A stretch of 64,000 nt of DNA from Bradyrhizobium embrapense (GTDB lineage Bacteria; Pseudomonadota; Alphaproteobacteria; Rhizobiales; Xanthobacteraceae). Position numbers and translations under genes: made by a program. This document shows, piece after piece, positions 7,907 to 16,364 of the stretch. Under the pieces are notes generated by a model. It saw only the letters and a list, made by a program, of their open reading frames with translations, was not told the origin of the DNA and did no database searches. Location: the NCBI RefSeq assembly GCF_001189235.2, contig NZ_LFIP02000011.1:1-64000 (forward strand), given 5' to 3'. Each line of letters begins with the position of its first letter. Position 1 is the stretch's first letter.

Positions 7907-8581
7907 TCAGGGCTGCTTGCGGACCAGCGGGATCTGCAGATTGGTCGGACGATTCTGCTCGGTGTCGAATCCGCGGCCGTCGACATTGCGAGCGCCCCAG
8001 AACAGCAGGTCGCCCCTGAGATAGACCAGGTCGTATTCCATGAAGTTGGTCCCTTCCTTGAGGCCGAAGGGGAGGAACGACTTGCCGAAGATGCTCTGCG
8101 GCACATCGACCGCCCACGGCGCGTAGCCGGCGACCGCGACCTTGTTGAGCACGTCGACAAAGCCCTGCGCCAGCGGCGTGACCTCGTAAGCCTCGTCGGC
8201 AACGAAATCGACCTTCTTCGCACCCGGTGCGATCGGGTGTGCGCCCTGCCACTGCAGGTGCCCGACGATCCTGATCCGCGCCAGCGGCACCTTGCCGTAC
8301 GGATCGGCCGAGTTGACGACCACGAGCTCGAACCGGTCGGAGGACTGATAGGTGAAGGCGCGTTTGAGATAGAACGGCTTGATCGAGCCGTCCGGATTCT
8401 TGCTCGGCCGGATCTCGGGCGCGATGCTCTCCCAGTTTCCGGCAAGTGTCTGCTTGATCGTCGCGACGTCCGTATCCATGGCGCTTGCCCTCGTTTGAAC
8501 GCCGGGAGATTGCGCGGCGGCACGGCCGAGCCCCGTCAGCACCAGCAGCGACAACAGCAATGCTCCGAGGTTGATCCGCAT
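7907..8581 (-). CDS. Secreted protein of unknown function
   Basis: This 224-residue protein has a clear Sec signal peptide (MRINLGALLLSLLVLTGLGR, ending AAAQS near residue 24). The mature part has alternating beta-strand-like segments, such as FYLKRAFTYQSSDRFELVVV, KVPLARIRIVGHLQWQG and FMEYDLVYLRGDLLFWGARN, suggesting a lipocalin-like or other beta-sandwich fold. I do not recognise a catalytic motif. A start at ATG 8581 is preferred to TTG 8587. It is divergent from the LysR regulator at 8766, with a 184-base shared control region, so it is a likely target of that regulator. Confidence 0.75.
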   Translation of the reverse strand: MRINLGALLLSLLVLTGLGRAAAQSPGVQTRASAMDTDVATIKQTLAGNWESIAPEIRPSKNPDGSIKPFYLKRAFTYQSSDRFELVVVNSADPYGKVPLARIRIVGHLQWQGAHPIAPGAKKVDFVADEAYEVTPLAQGFVDVLNKVAVAGYAPWAVDVPQSIFGKSFLPFGLKEGTNFMEYDLVYLRGDLLFWGARNVDGRGFDTEQNRPTNLQIPLVRKQP

Positions 8582-8765
8582 GCACAAGCTCGAGGCTGAC
8601 CTCGCGACGCTCCTCTGCCCGCGAGGCAGAGCCCGCGCTGGGAATATGCGTCGCTATAGTGGGCACTGGCCGGCTTGAAAAAGATTTTGTAAGCTGGCCC
8701 CATGCCTGCGAGATATGCCCACAAGAGATGATAGCGATTGGAAAGGCCGTGATTGGGAGACTGCG

Positions 8766-9668
8766 ATGGAGCTCCGGCATCTGCGCTACTTCGTTGCCGT
8801 GGCCGATGCCGGCAGCCTGACGGTCGCCGCCGAACAGAAACTCCACACCTCGCAGCCTTCCCTCAGTCGGCAGATTCGCGATCTCGAGCAAGAGGTCGGT
8901 GTGCAACTCTTGAATCGCGGCGCTCAGGGCATCGAGCTGACCGCCGCAGGCAAGGCGTTTCTCGACCATGCCCGCATGGCGCTGTTGCAGGCCGAGGCCG
9001 CCAAGGAAGCGGCGCTGCGCGCAGCCCAGCCGCCAAAGCCCGTCTTCTCGCTCGGCTTCCTGTCGGGCGCCGAAATCGATCTGCTGCCCGAGGTGACCCG
9101 CGTGTTGCGCGAGGGATTTCCCGGCATCGACATCCGCCTGTCGAGCGATTACTCGCCCCTGCTCGCCAAGGCCCTGATGCGACGCAAGCTCGATGCGGCC
9201 TTCATGCGGGCCGACGAGAGCATGGAGGACCTGGCGTACAAGCGCGTGCGCACCGATCCGCTAGTGTTCGTACTTCCGAGCAACCATCGGCTGGCGGCGC
9301 AGTCAGCCGTCGCGCCGGAACACGTCACGGACGAGACCTTCTATCTGCCGTCCAAATCCGCGCCGGCGGTGCGCCGCGCCGTGCTGGACTATTTCAACCG
9401 CGCCGGCATCGATCCGAGGCCGGAGCACGAGGTGCATAATGTTGTGCACGCAATATCGATGATCACCTCGACGCATGGCGTGATGCTGCTGCCGGCCTAC
9501 ACCGCGCGCTATCTGCCCGACAGCATCACCACCCGGCCGGTGCAGGGCGAAGCACCGACGCTGGATCTCGTGATCGCCTATCACAAGGCCAACAAATCCC
9601 CGATCCTGAAGCTGTTGCTGTCGCGGGTCGGCCGGCTGGCCACGGCGCCGGCCGGAAACAATCAGTGA
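8766..9668 (+). CDS. LysR-family transcriptional regulator
   Basis: This 300-residue protein has an N-terminal LysR winged helix-turn-helix (MELRHLRYFVAVADAGSLTV, HTSQPSLSRQIRDLEQEVGV) and a substrate-binding domain from about residue 90 of the BenM/CatM/HcaR type. GGGAG stands 7 bases before ATG 8766. LysR proteins usually bind the space before a divergent gene, here the secreted protein at 7907-8581. The inducer is unknown; the relatives suggest an aromatic acid, but this is inference. The DinB-like gene starts 8 bases after its stop. Confidence 0.93.
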   Translation: MELRHLRYFVAVADAGSLTVAAEQKLHTSQPSLSRQIRDLEQEVGVQLLNRGAQGIELTAAGKAFLDHARMALLQAEAAKEAALRAAQPPKPVFSLGFLSGAEIDLLPEVTRVLREGFPGIDIRLSSDYSPLLAKALMRRKLDAAFMRADESMEDLAYKRVRTDPLVFVLPSNHRLAAQSAVAPEHVTDETFYLPSKSAPAVRRAVLDYFNRAGIDPRPEHEVHNVVHAISMITSTHGVMLLPAYTARYLPDSITTRPVQGEAPTLDLVIAYHKANKSPILKLLLSRVGRLATAPAGNNQ

Positions 9669-9676
9669 GGACCGAT

Positions 9677-10240
9677 ATGCAAGCGGGCCTCGTTCAGACC
9701 TTTCGCGCCTTTGCCTACAACAACGCCTGGGCCAATCATCGCCTGCTCACGGCATGCGCCGGCCTCGGCCAGGCGGAGTTCGCCGCTGCGCGGACCGGGT
9801 TCTTCCCGAGCCTGCAGGCGACGCTGAACCACATCTACGTCATCGATCTCTTCTACGTCGACGCGCTGGAAGGCGGCTGGCTCGGGCCGCAGGCGTGGGC
9901 GAACGAGGTGCCCTACCCGGCGGTCGCGGCGCTGCAGGCTGCGCAAGGCGCGATCGACCGGCGCCTGATCGCTCACTGCGATGCGCTGACGCCCGAACGG
10001 CTCGATGATGTGGTGAAGGTCAATCGCGACACTTCCGTGCAGACCGAGCGGCGCGACCGCCTGCTGATGCATCTGTTTCAGCACCAGATCCATCACCGCG
10101 GCCAGGCCCACGCGATGTTGTCCGAGACCACAGTCAAACCGCCGCAGCTCGACGAATTCTTCGCCGCCGGCGAGGCGCCGCTCCGGGCCGCCGAGTTCAA
10201 GGATCTCGGCTGGAGCGAGGCCACCGTCTGGGGCGGCTAG
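9677..10240 (+). CDS. DinB-family protein (metal-binding four-helix bundle)
   Basis: This 187-residue protein has the DinB/YfiT arrangement: a His in helix 2 (LQATLNHIYVID, about residue 52) and a C-terminal pair in LLMHLFQHQIHHRGQAHAML, which together would bind a divalent metal. Such proteins are often thiol-dependent transferases or of unknown role. The start at ATG 9677 follows GAGG by 7 bases; a GTG at 9665 overlapping the LysR stop is the alternative. It is probably cotranscribed with the LysR gene. Confidence 0.85.
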   Translation: MQAGLVQTFRAFAYNNAWANHRLLTACAGLGQAEFAAARTGFFPSLQATLNHIYVIDLFYVDALEGGWLGPQAWANEVPYPAVAALQAAQGAIDRRLIAHCDALTPERLDDVVKVNRDTSVQTERRDRLLMHLFQHQIHHRGQAHAMLSETTVKPPQLDEFFAAGEAPLRAAEFKDLGWSEATVWGG

Positions 10241-10387
10241 TGCACCGTTCCGGGTATCCACCTCGCTCGAAACGCCTTCAAATGACAGGTCCCGCCGGTT
10301 ACCGTGGAATGGTTCCCGATCCGGAACCAGGCCTTGAATACCGACGTCTCCGCGCTCACCTGTGGTGAAACGTGGGGAACTCTGTCA

Positions 10388-11116
10388 ATGCCTTTCGCCA
10401 ATCATCGGGGCCAGCGCATCCATTACACCGTCGAGGGATCCGGGCCGTTGATCGTGCTGCAGCACGGCCTGTTGCTCGACGCCGCAAGCTGGAAGCAGTG
10501 TGGCGTGGTCGACGCGCTTGCCGATCGCTTCCGTGTCGCCTGTGTCGATTCGCTTGGACATGGCCTGAGCGACAAGCCTACCGATCCGGCCTTCTATAAT
10601 CAGGCACAGCGCGCCGGCGATGTCGTCGCCGTGATCGACGATCTCGGCGATGAACGGGCGCATGTGGTGGGACATTCGATGGGCGGCTGGGTCGCGGTCG
10701 GCGTCGCCCGGTTCTTCCCAACGCGGCTGGCGTCGCTTTCGATCGGCGGCTGGGATTTTCTCACCGGGCTGCCGCGCGGCAATGCCGGCCCGCTGACCTA
10801 CAGCGCCTTCATCACCTTTGCCCGCCGCACCGTACCGGAGCTCGCCGAATGGGTGACGCCCGATCTCGAGGACGGCGTGCGCGCCTGCTTCAATGCGCTC
10901 GGCCAGGTCGACGGCGCCAAGGACGCCGTGCTGTCCTCGCGGGTACCGGTGCTGCTCTGGAACGGGCAGGACGACGGACCGCACGCGCCAATGCAGCGTT
11001 TTGCCGCCGAGAATGGCCTGTATACGATGTCGGTCCCCGGCGACCATCTCGGCGCGCTGCTTCAGCACGGCGACGCAATCGGCCGCGGCATCGGCTCGTT
11101 CGTCGGGCGCGGCTAG
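10388..11116 (+). CDS. Alpha/beta hydrolase
   Basis: This 242-residue single-domain alpha/beta hydrolase has the nucleophile elbow GHSMGG (Ser near residue 98), the oxyanion region LQHGLLLDAASW, an acidic residue in LLWNGQDDGPH and a terminal His in VPGDHLGAL, giving a Ser-Asp-His triad. It is probably an esterase or C-C hydrolase of small substrates. A start at ATG 10388 (MPFANHRG) is chosen; the frame is open from 10304, but the added residues are unlike the family. It stands alone, 147 bases after the DinB gene. Confidence 0.88.
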   Translation: MPFANHRGQRIHYTVEGSGPLIVLQHGLLLDAASWKQCGVVDALADRFRVACVDSLGHGLSDKPTDPAFYNQAQRAGDVVAVIDDLGDERAHVVGHSMGGWVAVGVARFFPTRLASLSIGGWDFLTGLPRGNAGPLTYSAFITFARRTVPELAEWVTPDLEDGVRACFNALGQVDGAKDAVLSSRVPVLLWNGQDDGPHAPMQRFAAENGLYTMSVPGDHLGALLQHGDAIGRGIGSFVGRG

Positions 11117-11154
11117 AGCGTTTAGGTCGAACAGCGCCCCCGACTCTGCTGTGC

Positions 11155-11300
11155 TCCCTCTCCCCGTCCTTCACGGGGAGACGGTGTGCTGAGGGACTTT
11201 CTCCATATAAACGTTGATAGCTGTGTGCGGAGGCTCCCCCTCACCCGGAACGCATCCAGCAATGCGTTCCGACCTCTCCCCGCACGCGGGGCGAGGTGAA
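11155..11300. repeat. Palindrome-rich intergenic element (family with 41474-41653)
   Basis: Between two converging genes lies a stretch of nested inverted repeats: CTCCCC / GGGGAG around 11160-11181, a perfect 9-base stem GGAACGCAT / ATGCGTTCC at about 11247-11270, and CTCCCCGC / GCGGGG at 11276-11291. It shares the CCCTCTCCCC style with the element at 41474-41653. It probably forms hairpins in either transcript and may end transcription. Confidence 0.6.
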
Positions 11301-11312
11301 GCGTCCCCCGCG

Positions 11313-13520
11313 CTAGACCGGCTCCGGCATCCCCGCAAGCAGCTTGTCGAGCGTGATCGGGTAGTCGCGCACCCGCACGCCGGTGGCGTTATGGACCGCG
11401 TTGGCGACCGCGGCGGCGACGCCACAAATGCCGAGCTCGGCGACGCCCTTGGCCTTCATTGGCGATGACATCGGATCGGTCTCGTCGAGGAAGATCACGT
11501 CCTGATGCGGGATGTCGGCATGCACCGGCACCTCATAGGCGGCGAGGTCGTGCGTGATGAACAGGCCATGACGCTTGTCGACCACCAGATACTCCATTAG
11601 CGCGGCGCCGACACCCATCGTCATCGCGCCGATCACCTGACTGCGCGCCGCCTTCGGATTGAGGATGCGGCCCGCCGCGCAGACCGCAAGCATTCGCCGC
11701 ACCCGGATTTCCGCGGTGTCGGCATCGACGCCGACCTCGACGAAATGCGCCCCGAAGGTCGATTGCTGATAGGTCTTGGCGAGGTCGCCGTACTCGATGG
11801 CGTCCTCGGCCACGAGATCGCCTTGGCCGGCTGCCTGCGCCAGCGGCGCGCTGCGATTACCCGATCGGACCACGCCATCGGCGAATTCCGCCTCTTCCGA
11901 GTTGAAGCCGAGCTTCTGCGCAATGCTCTCGCGCAACTTGACGCAGGCGGCATAAACGCCAGCGGTGGAGTTGTTGCCGCCCCATTGCCCACCGGAGCCA
12001 CAGGACACCGGAAAGTCGGAATCGCCAAGCCGCACCACGACCCTCTCCAGCGGCACGCCCATCATCTCGGCCGCGGTCTGCGCGATGATGGTGTAGGAGC
12101 CGGTGCCGATGTCGGTCATGTCGGTCTCGACCGTCACGGTGCCCTGCTGGTCGAGACGAACGCGCGCGGCCGATTTGGTGACGAGATTGTTGCGGAACGC
12201 TGCGGCAACGCCCATGCCGACCAGCCAGCGCCCGTCGCGGATTTGGCCGGGCTTCGGGTCGCGCTTGTCCCAGCCGAACCGCGCCGCACCATCGCTCAAG
12301 CATTGCACTAGTTGCCGCTGCGAGAAGTGCCGCTCTGGATGCTCGGGGTCGACCTGGGTATCGTTGCTGATGCGCAGCACGACCGGATCGATGCCGAGCT
12401 TGTCGGCGAGTTCGTCGATCGCGATCTCGAGTGCCATCATGCCGGAGGCCTCGCCGGGCGCGCGCATCGCGTTGCCCTCGGGCAGATCGAGCGCCGCGAG
12501 CCGCGTCGCCGTCATCCGGTTGGCGCCGGCATAGAGCAGCCGCGTCTGACTGACCGCCATCTCGGGCTCGCCGTCCTTGACGTTGCCGGACCAGCTTTCG
12601 TGCCCGATCGCGGTGATCCTGCCATCGCGCTCGGCACCGATGCGGATGCGCTGGATCGTCGCCGGACGATGCGTGGTGTTGTTGAACATCAGCGGACGTT
12701 GCAGCGTGACCTTGACTGGACGGCCTGCTGCGCGGGCGCCGAGCGCGGCGAGCAATACGTCGGCGCGCAGGAACAGCTTTCCGCCGAAGCCGCCGCCGAT
12801 ATAGGGCGACACCAGGCGGACATTCTCCTTCGGAATGCCAAGCGTCTTGGCCATGTCCTCCGCGCCCCAGGCAATCATCTGGTTGGAGGTCCAGACCGTG
12901 AGTTTGCCGTCGTCCCAGGCCGCGATCGATGCATGCGGCTCCATCATCGCGTGGCCCTGATCCGGTGTGGTGTAGGTGGCGTCGAGCTGCACGGGCGCCG
13001 CGGCGAAGGAGACGGCGAAATCGCCGACCGCGGTATCGGCCGGACCGCCGAATGACGGCGTCGGCGTACCGGCGGCGTCGATGGCCGCGGCAAGATCGAA
13101 TTTGCCATCGCCCTTGACGTAATCGATCCGGACCAGTTGCGCCGCGGCGCGGGCTTGTTCGAAAGTCCCGGCGACGACGACGGCGACGGCCTGATGGTAA
13201 TGCGCGATCTCGGGGCCGCCGAGCAGCGGCGCCGCGTTGCGCTCGCCTTTGCCGAGCTTGCCTGCGTTCTCGGCGGTGACGATGGCGAGCACACCGGGCG
13301 CCGCGTTTGCGGCCTCAAGATTGATCGTTGCGATCCGACCTTTGCCGATGGCCGATCCGACAACATAGCCATAGGCTTGGTTGGTCACGACGTCGTGGCG
13401 CTCATAAGCGTAAGGCGCGGTGCCGGTGGTCTTCAGCGGTCCTTCGATCCGGCTGGTCGGATGGCCGATCACCTTGAGCTGGTCGATTGGATTGAAGGTC
13501 GCGGGATGTTCAAATCGCAT
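11313..13520 (-). CDS. Molybdopterin-binding subunit of periplasmic aldehyde oxidoreductase (PaoC-like)
   Basis: This 735-residue xanthine-oxidase-family large subunit has the GGGFGGK motif (SPYIGGGFGGKLFLRAD, ~residue 245), a molybdopterin loop in SCGSGGQWGG, and the catalytic Glu in MKAKGVAELG near residue 695. It oxidises an aldehyde or a hydroxylatable heterocycle using Mo-molybdopterin (probably the cytosine dinucleotide form). It is the last gene of a three-gene operon (Fe-S, FAD, Mo order) beginning 15 bases after the FAD gene. Its closest familiar relative is E. coli PaoC. No PaoD-like maturation gene is adjacent. Confidence 0.92.
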   Translation of the reverse strand: MRFEHPATFNPIDQLKVIGHPTSRIEGPLKTTGTAPYAYERHDVVTNQAYGYVVGSAIGKGRIATINLEAANAAPGVLAIVTAENAGKLGKGERNAAPLLGGPEIAHYHQAVAVVVAGTFEQARAAAQLVRIDYVKGDGKFDLAAAIDAAGTPTPSFGGPADTAVGDFAVSFAAAPVQLDATYTTPDQGHAMMEPHASIAAWDDGKLTVWTSNQMIAWGAEDMAKTLGIPKENVRLVSPYIGGGFGGKLFLRADVLLAALGARAAGRPVKVTLQRPLMFNNTTHRPATIQRIRIGAERDGRITAIGHESWSGNVKDGEPEMAVSQTRLLYAGANRMTATRLAALDLPEGNAMRAPGEASGMMALEIAIDELADKLGIDPVVLRISNDTQVDPEHPERHFSQRQLVQCLSDGAARFGWDKRDPKPGQIRDGRWLVGMGVAAAFRNNLVTKSAARVRLDQQGTVTVETDMTDIGTGSYTIIAQTAAEMMGVPLERVVVRLGDSDFPVSCGSGGQWGGNNSTAGVYAACVKLRESIAQKLGFNSEEAEFADGVVRSGNRSAPLAQAAGQGDLVAEDAIEYGDLAKTYQQSTFGAHFVEVGVDADTAEIRVRRMLAVCAAGRILNPKAARSQVIGAMTMGVGAALMEYLVVDKRHGLFITHDLAAYEVPVHADIPHQDVIFLDETDPMSSPMKAKGVAELGICGVAAAVANAVHNATGVRVRDYPITLDKLLAGMPEPV

Positions 13521-13535
13521 GATCTCAAGCCCTTC

Positions 13536-14486
13536 TTAAGCTCTGGCCTCGCGCAACACCGCCGCCAGGGTTCGCTCGGCGAGTTGCAGCTTGTACGCAT
13601 TGTCCTTGGTCGGCTTTGCATCGGCAAATAGTCGCGCGGTGACGGCCTTGGCGCCATCGGGCAATTTTGCTTCCGCCGCCTCGAGCCGCCACGGTTTGTG
13701 GGCGACACCGCCGAGCGCGACGCGGCCAGTGCCGTCCGGCTGCACGATCGCGGCGACCGAGACCAGCGCGAATGCATAGGAGGCGCGGTCGCGCACCTTG
13801 CGATAGGCCTGCTTGCCGCCGACCGGCTTTGGCAGCGCCACCGCGGTGATCAGCTCACCGGGCTGCAGGACGGTTTCGATCTCAGGGCTATCGCCGGGTA
13901 GCCGATGCAGGTCCGCGATCGGGATGCTGCGCGTAGCGCCATCGGGCCGCACGGTCTCGACCACGGCGTCGAGCGCGCGCATCGCCACCGCCATGTCGCT
14001 CGGATGGGTCGCGATGCAGGCCTCGCTCGCACCGACCACGGCAAGCTGGCGGCTGAAGCCGCCGATCGCCGCGCAGCCGCTGCCGGGCTTGCGCTTGTTG
14101 CAAGGCAGATCGGTGTCGTAGAAATAGGGACAGCGCGTCCGCTGCAGCAGATTGCCGGCGGTCGTCGCCTTGTTGCGCAGCTGGCCAGAGGCGCCGGCAA
14201 GCAGCGCACGCGACAGCACGCCATAGTCTCGCCGCACGCGGGCATCCGCCGCCAGATCGGTGTTGCGCACCAGGGCGCCGATCCGCAAACCGCCGTCCGC
14301 GGTTTGCTCGATCCGGTCGAGCGCAAGGTCGTTGACGTCGATCAGATGCGCCGGCGTCTCGATCTCGAGTTTCATCAGGTCGAGCAGATTGGTGCCGCCG
14401 GCGATGAATTTGGCGTTCGCGGTGCTGGCAGCGGCCGTGGCCGCCGCGCCCGGCGAAGTGGCACGCTCGTAGCTGAATGCTCTCAT
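13536..14486 (-). CDS. FAD-binding subunit of aldehyde oxidoreductase (PaoB-like)
   Basis: This 316-residue medium subunit has an N-terminal FAD-binding PCMH fold (FIAGGTNLLDLMKLE, residues ~27-42; RNKATTAGNLLQRTRCPYF) and a C-terminal CO-dehydrogenase flavoprotein domain. It contains a Cys-rich insert (RCPYFYDTDLPCNKRKPGSG) that in PaoB-type subunits binds an extra [4Fe-4S] cluster. Its start overlaps the stop of the Fe-S subunit gene by 4 bases (ATGA). It passes electrons from the Mo centre via Fe-S to an acceptor. Confidence 0.92.
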   Translation of the reverse strand: MRAFSYERATSPGAAATAAASTANAKFIAGGTNLLDLMKLEIETPAHLIDVNDLALDRIEQTADGGLRIGALVRNTDLAADARVRRDYGVLSRALLAGASGQLRNKATTAGNLLQRTRCPYFYDTDLPCNKRKPGSGCAAIGGFSRQLAVVGASEACIATHPSDMAVAMRALDAVVETVRPDGATRSIPIADLHRLPGDSPEIETVLQPGELITAVALPKPVGGKQAYRKVRDRASYAFALVSVAAIVQPDGTGRVALGGVAHKPWRLEAAEAKLPDGAKAVTARLFADAKPTKDNAYKLQLAERTLAAVLREARA

Positions 14487-15124
14487 GCACTCCTCCCGGC
14501 GACCTCGCTGATCGCCTCGGCGATGTTGGAATAGGCGCCGCAGCGGCAGATGTTACCGCTCATGCGCTCGCGGAGTTCGGCATTGGTCAACCGCACTGGC
14601 GCATTCAAATCTGCCGTGACATGGCTCGGGATGCCGGCCTTGACCTCGGCGAGAACAGCGACCGCCGAGCAGATCTGGCCCGGCGTGCAGTAGCCGCATT
14701 GATAGCCGTCGTGCTCGACGAACGCCGCCTGCAGCGGGTGCAGACCGTCCGGTGTGCCGAGGCCCTCGATTGTCGTGATCTCGTCGCCCTGGTGCATCAC
14801 GGCAAGCGTCAGGCACGAATTGATCCGCCGCCCATCCACGATCACCGTGCACGCACCGCATTGGCCGTGGTCGCAACCCTTCTTGGTGCCGGTCAGATGC
14901 AGGTGCTCGCGCAGGGCATCGAGCAGCGTGGTCCTGGTATCGAGCTCGAGCTGATGTGTTTCGCCGTTCACGTCAAAGAATACTCGCGTCATCACGGGCT
15001 CTCCGGTCGGTACGGATTGGGCGGCAGCAGGCTGCGGTGTTGCGATCGACGACGCCGCAAGCGAGGCGGCGCCAACGATCAACATATGGCGCCGGGATAG
15101 TTCCAAACGTCCGGATATCTGCAT
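14483..15124 (-). CDS. 2Fe-2S subunit of aldehyde oxidoreductase (PaoA-like), Tat-exported
   Basis: This 213-residue small subunit has a twin-arginine signal (LSRRHMLIVGAASLAAS, residues ~9-25), so the whole complex is probably carried to the periplasm. It has a plant-type 2Fe-2S motif (KKGCDHGQCGACTVIVDGRR) and a second all-helical 2Fe-2S domain (CGYCTPGQ, SGNICRCGAY). ATG 15124 (MQISGRLE) is the best start; the longer frame to 15316 is basic, low-complexity and lies before the Tat signal. It is the first gene of the operon. Confidence 0.93.
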   Translation of the reverse strand: MQISGRLELSRRHMLIVGAASLAASSIATPQPAAAQSVPTGEPVMTRVFFDVNGETHQLELDTRTTLLDALREHLHLTGTKKGCDHGQCGACTVIVDGRRINSCLTLAVMHQGDEITTIEGLGTPDGLHPLQAAFVEHDGYQCGYCTPGQICSAVAVLAEVKAGIPSHVTADLNAPVRLTNAELRERMSGNICRCGAYSNIAEAISEVAGRSA

Positions 15125-15526
15125 GCTGCCACGATCCTCATGGTCAGCCGAACGCGGAACCACGACAACGACGGGTCGGCTCGGTCTGTCAGTTGAGGGG
15201 AAATGCCGCGGCGAGCGGAATGTTTCTCGCGGAAGGCTAAACTGCTCGGGAGCGCCACGGCGGCTGCGGGCGGGCCATGTGCGCCAAGATGGCGCGACCG
15301 CCGCCACCGGTAGCATCGTCGTGCACCATCCAGCCTACGACCAACGTCCCTCGCCCCGAAATCACGACATTCCGGTTAACTGCATTGCGCCGGCCTCATG
15401 CTCGCCCAGGGGGAAAAGCGATCCAGAACACTTGGGACCTGCACGGGATCATGTAGGATGGCGATCGCGACCTCCGACGGCGACGCTGCCGGCCGACACT
15501 CGAACCGCTCACTCCGGGACTGCCTG
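15125..15526. other. Divergent intergenic region, no gene seen
   Basis: These 402 bases separate the aldehyde oxidoreductase operon (leftward) from the crotonase gene (rightward). The open frames here lack family resemblance or a ribosome-binding site. It must hold both promoters; I could not fix either one by eye. Confidence 0.6.
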
Positions 15527-16288
15527 ATGACCGCGCATGTCATAGTCACCGACGAAGCCGCCACACGCGTAGTCCGGCTGCGCAGGCCCGAGAAGAAAAA
15601 CGCGATCACCCAGGAGATGTTTCGCGCGATCAGCGACGCCATCGACAAGGCGCAGAACAATCCGAAGATCCGCTGCCTGATCATCACCGGCGGCTCCGGC
15701 GTGTTCACCGCGGGCAACGACATCGAGGACCTGCTCGCGCAGGGCACCTCGACCGGCGAGACGCCACCCGCGTCCGACCTGGTCAAGCTCCTGTATTCAC
15801 TGGCCCACAATGTGAAGCCGATCATCGCCGCCGTCGACGGCGTCGCGATGGGCATCGGCACCACGATGCTGTTTCACTGCGACTATGTGCTGGCGAGCAA
15901 GACTGCGCTGTTCTCGACGCCGTTCTCCAATTTCGGTCTGGTGCCGGAAGGCGCCTCCAGCCTGCTGATGCCGCGGACGATGGGCCACCAGCGCGCCTTT
16001 GCGATGCTGGTGATGGGCCGCACCATGTCGGCCGACGACGCCCGCGTCGCTGGTTTCGTCAACACCGTGGTGGCGCCGGGGCATGCCGAGGTCGAGGCGC
16101 ACAAGGTGGCGCGCGAAATCTGTGCACTGCCGGCCGAGGCGGTGGCGATCTCGCGCCGCCTGATCCGGCTGCCGCCGGAGGACGTCACCCGCCGCATCGA
16201 GCAGGAGAACCATTTGTTCAGCGAGCGGATGCGCTCCACGGAAGCGATCGGCGCCTTCAAGGCCTTCATGGCGCGCACGAAGGCTTGA
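15527..16288 (+). CDS. Enoyl-CoA hydratase/isomerase (crotonase) family protein
   Basis: This 253-residue crotonase-fold protein has RRPEKKNAITQEMF near the N-terminus, the first oxyanion region SGVFTAGNDIEDL and the second GVAMGIGTTMLFHCDYVLAS, followed by FGLVPEGASS, where Glu is typical of hydratase/isomerase members. Its likely role is in fatty-acid or aromatic acyl-CoA degradation; the exact substrate is not readable. Start ATG 15527 follows GGGA by about 10 bases. It is a monocistronic unit by spacing. Confidence 0.88.
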   Translation: MTAHVIVTDEAATRVVRLRRPEKKNAITQEMFRAISDAIDKAQNNPKIRCLIITGGSGVFTAGNDIEDLLAQGTSTGETPPASDLVKLLYSLAHNVKPIIAAVDGVAMGIGTTMLFHCDYVLASKTALFSTPFSNFGLVPEGASSLLMPRTMGHQRAFAMLVMGRTMSADDARVAGFVNTVVAPGHAEVEAHKVAREICALPAEAVAISRRLIRLPPEDVTRRIEQENHLFSERMRSTEAIGAFKAFMARTKA

Positions 16289-16364
16289 AACGAAGCGTCG
16301 CAAAATTGTAGTGGCGTCGCGCCATGATCGTGTGTTCCATGATCGTGCACGCCATGGACAGGTC

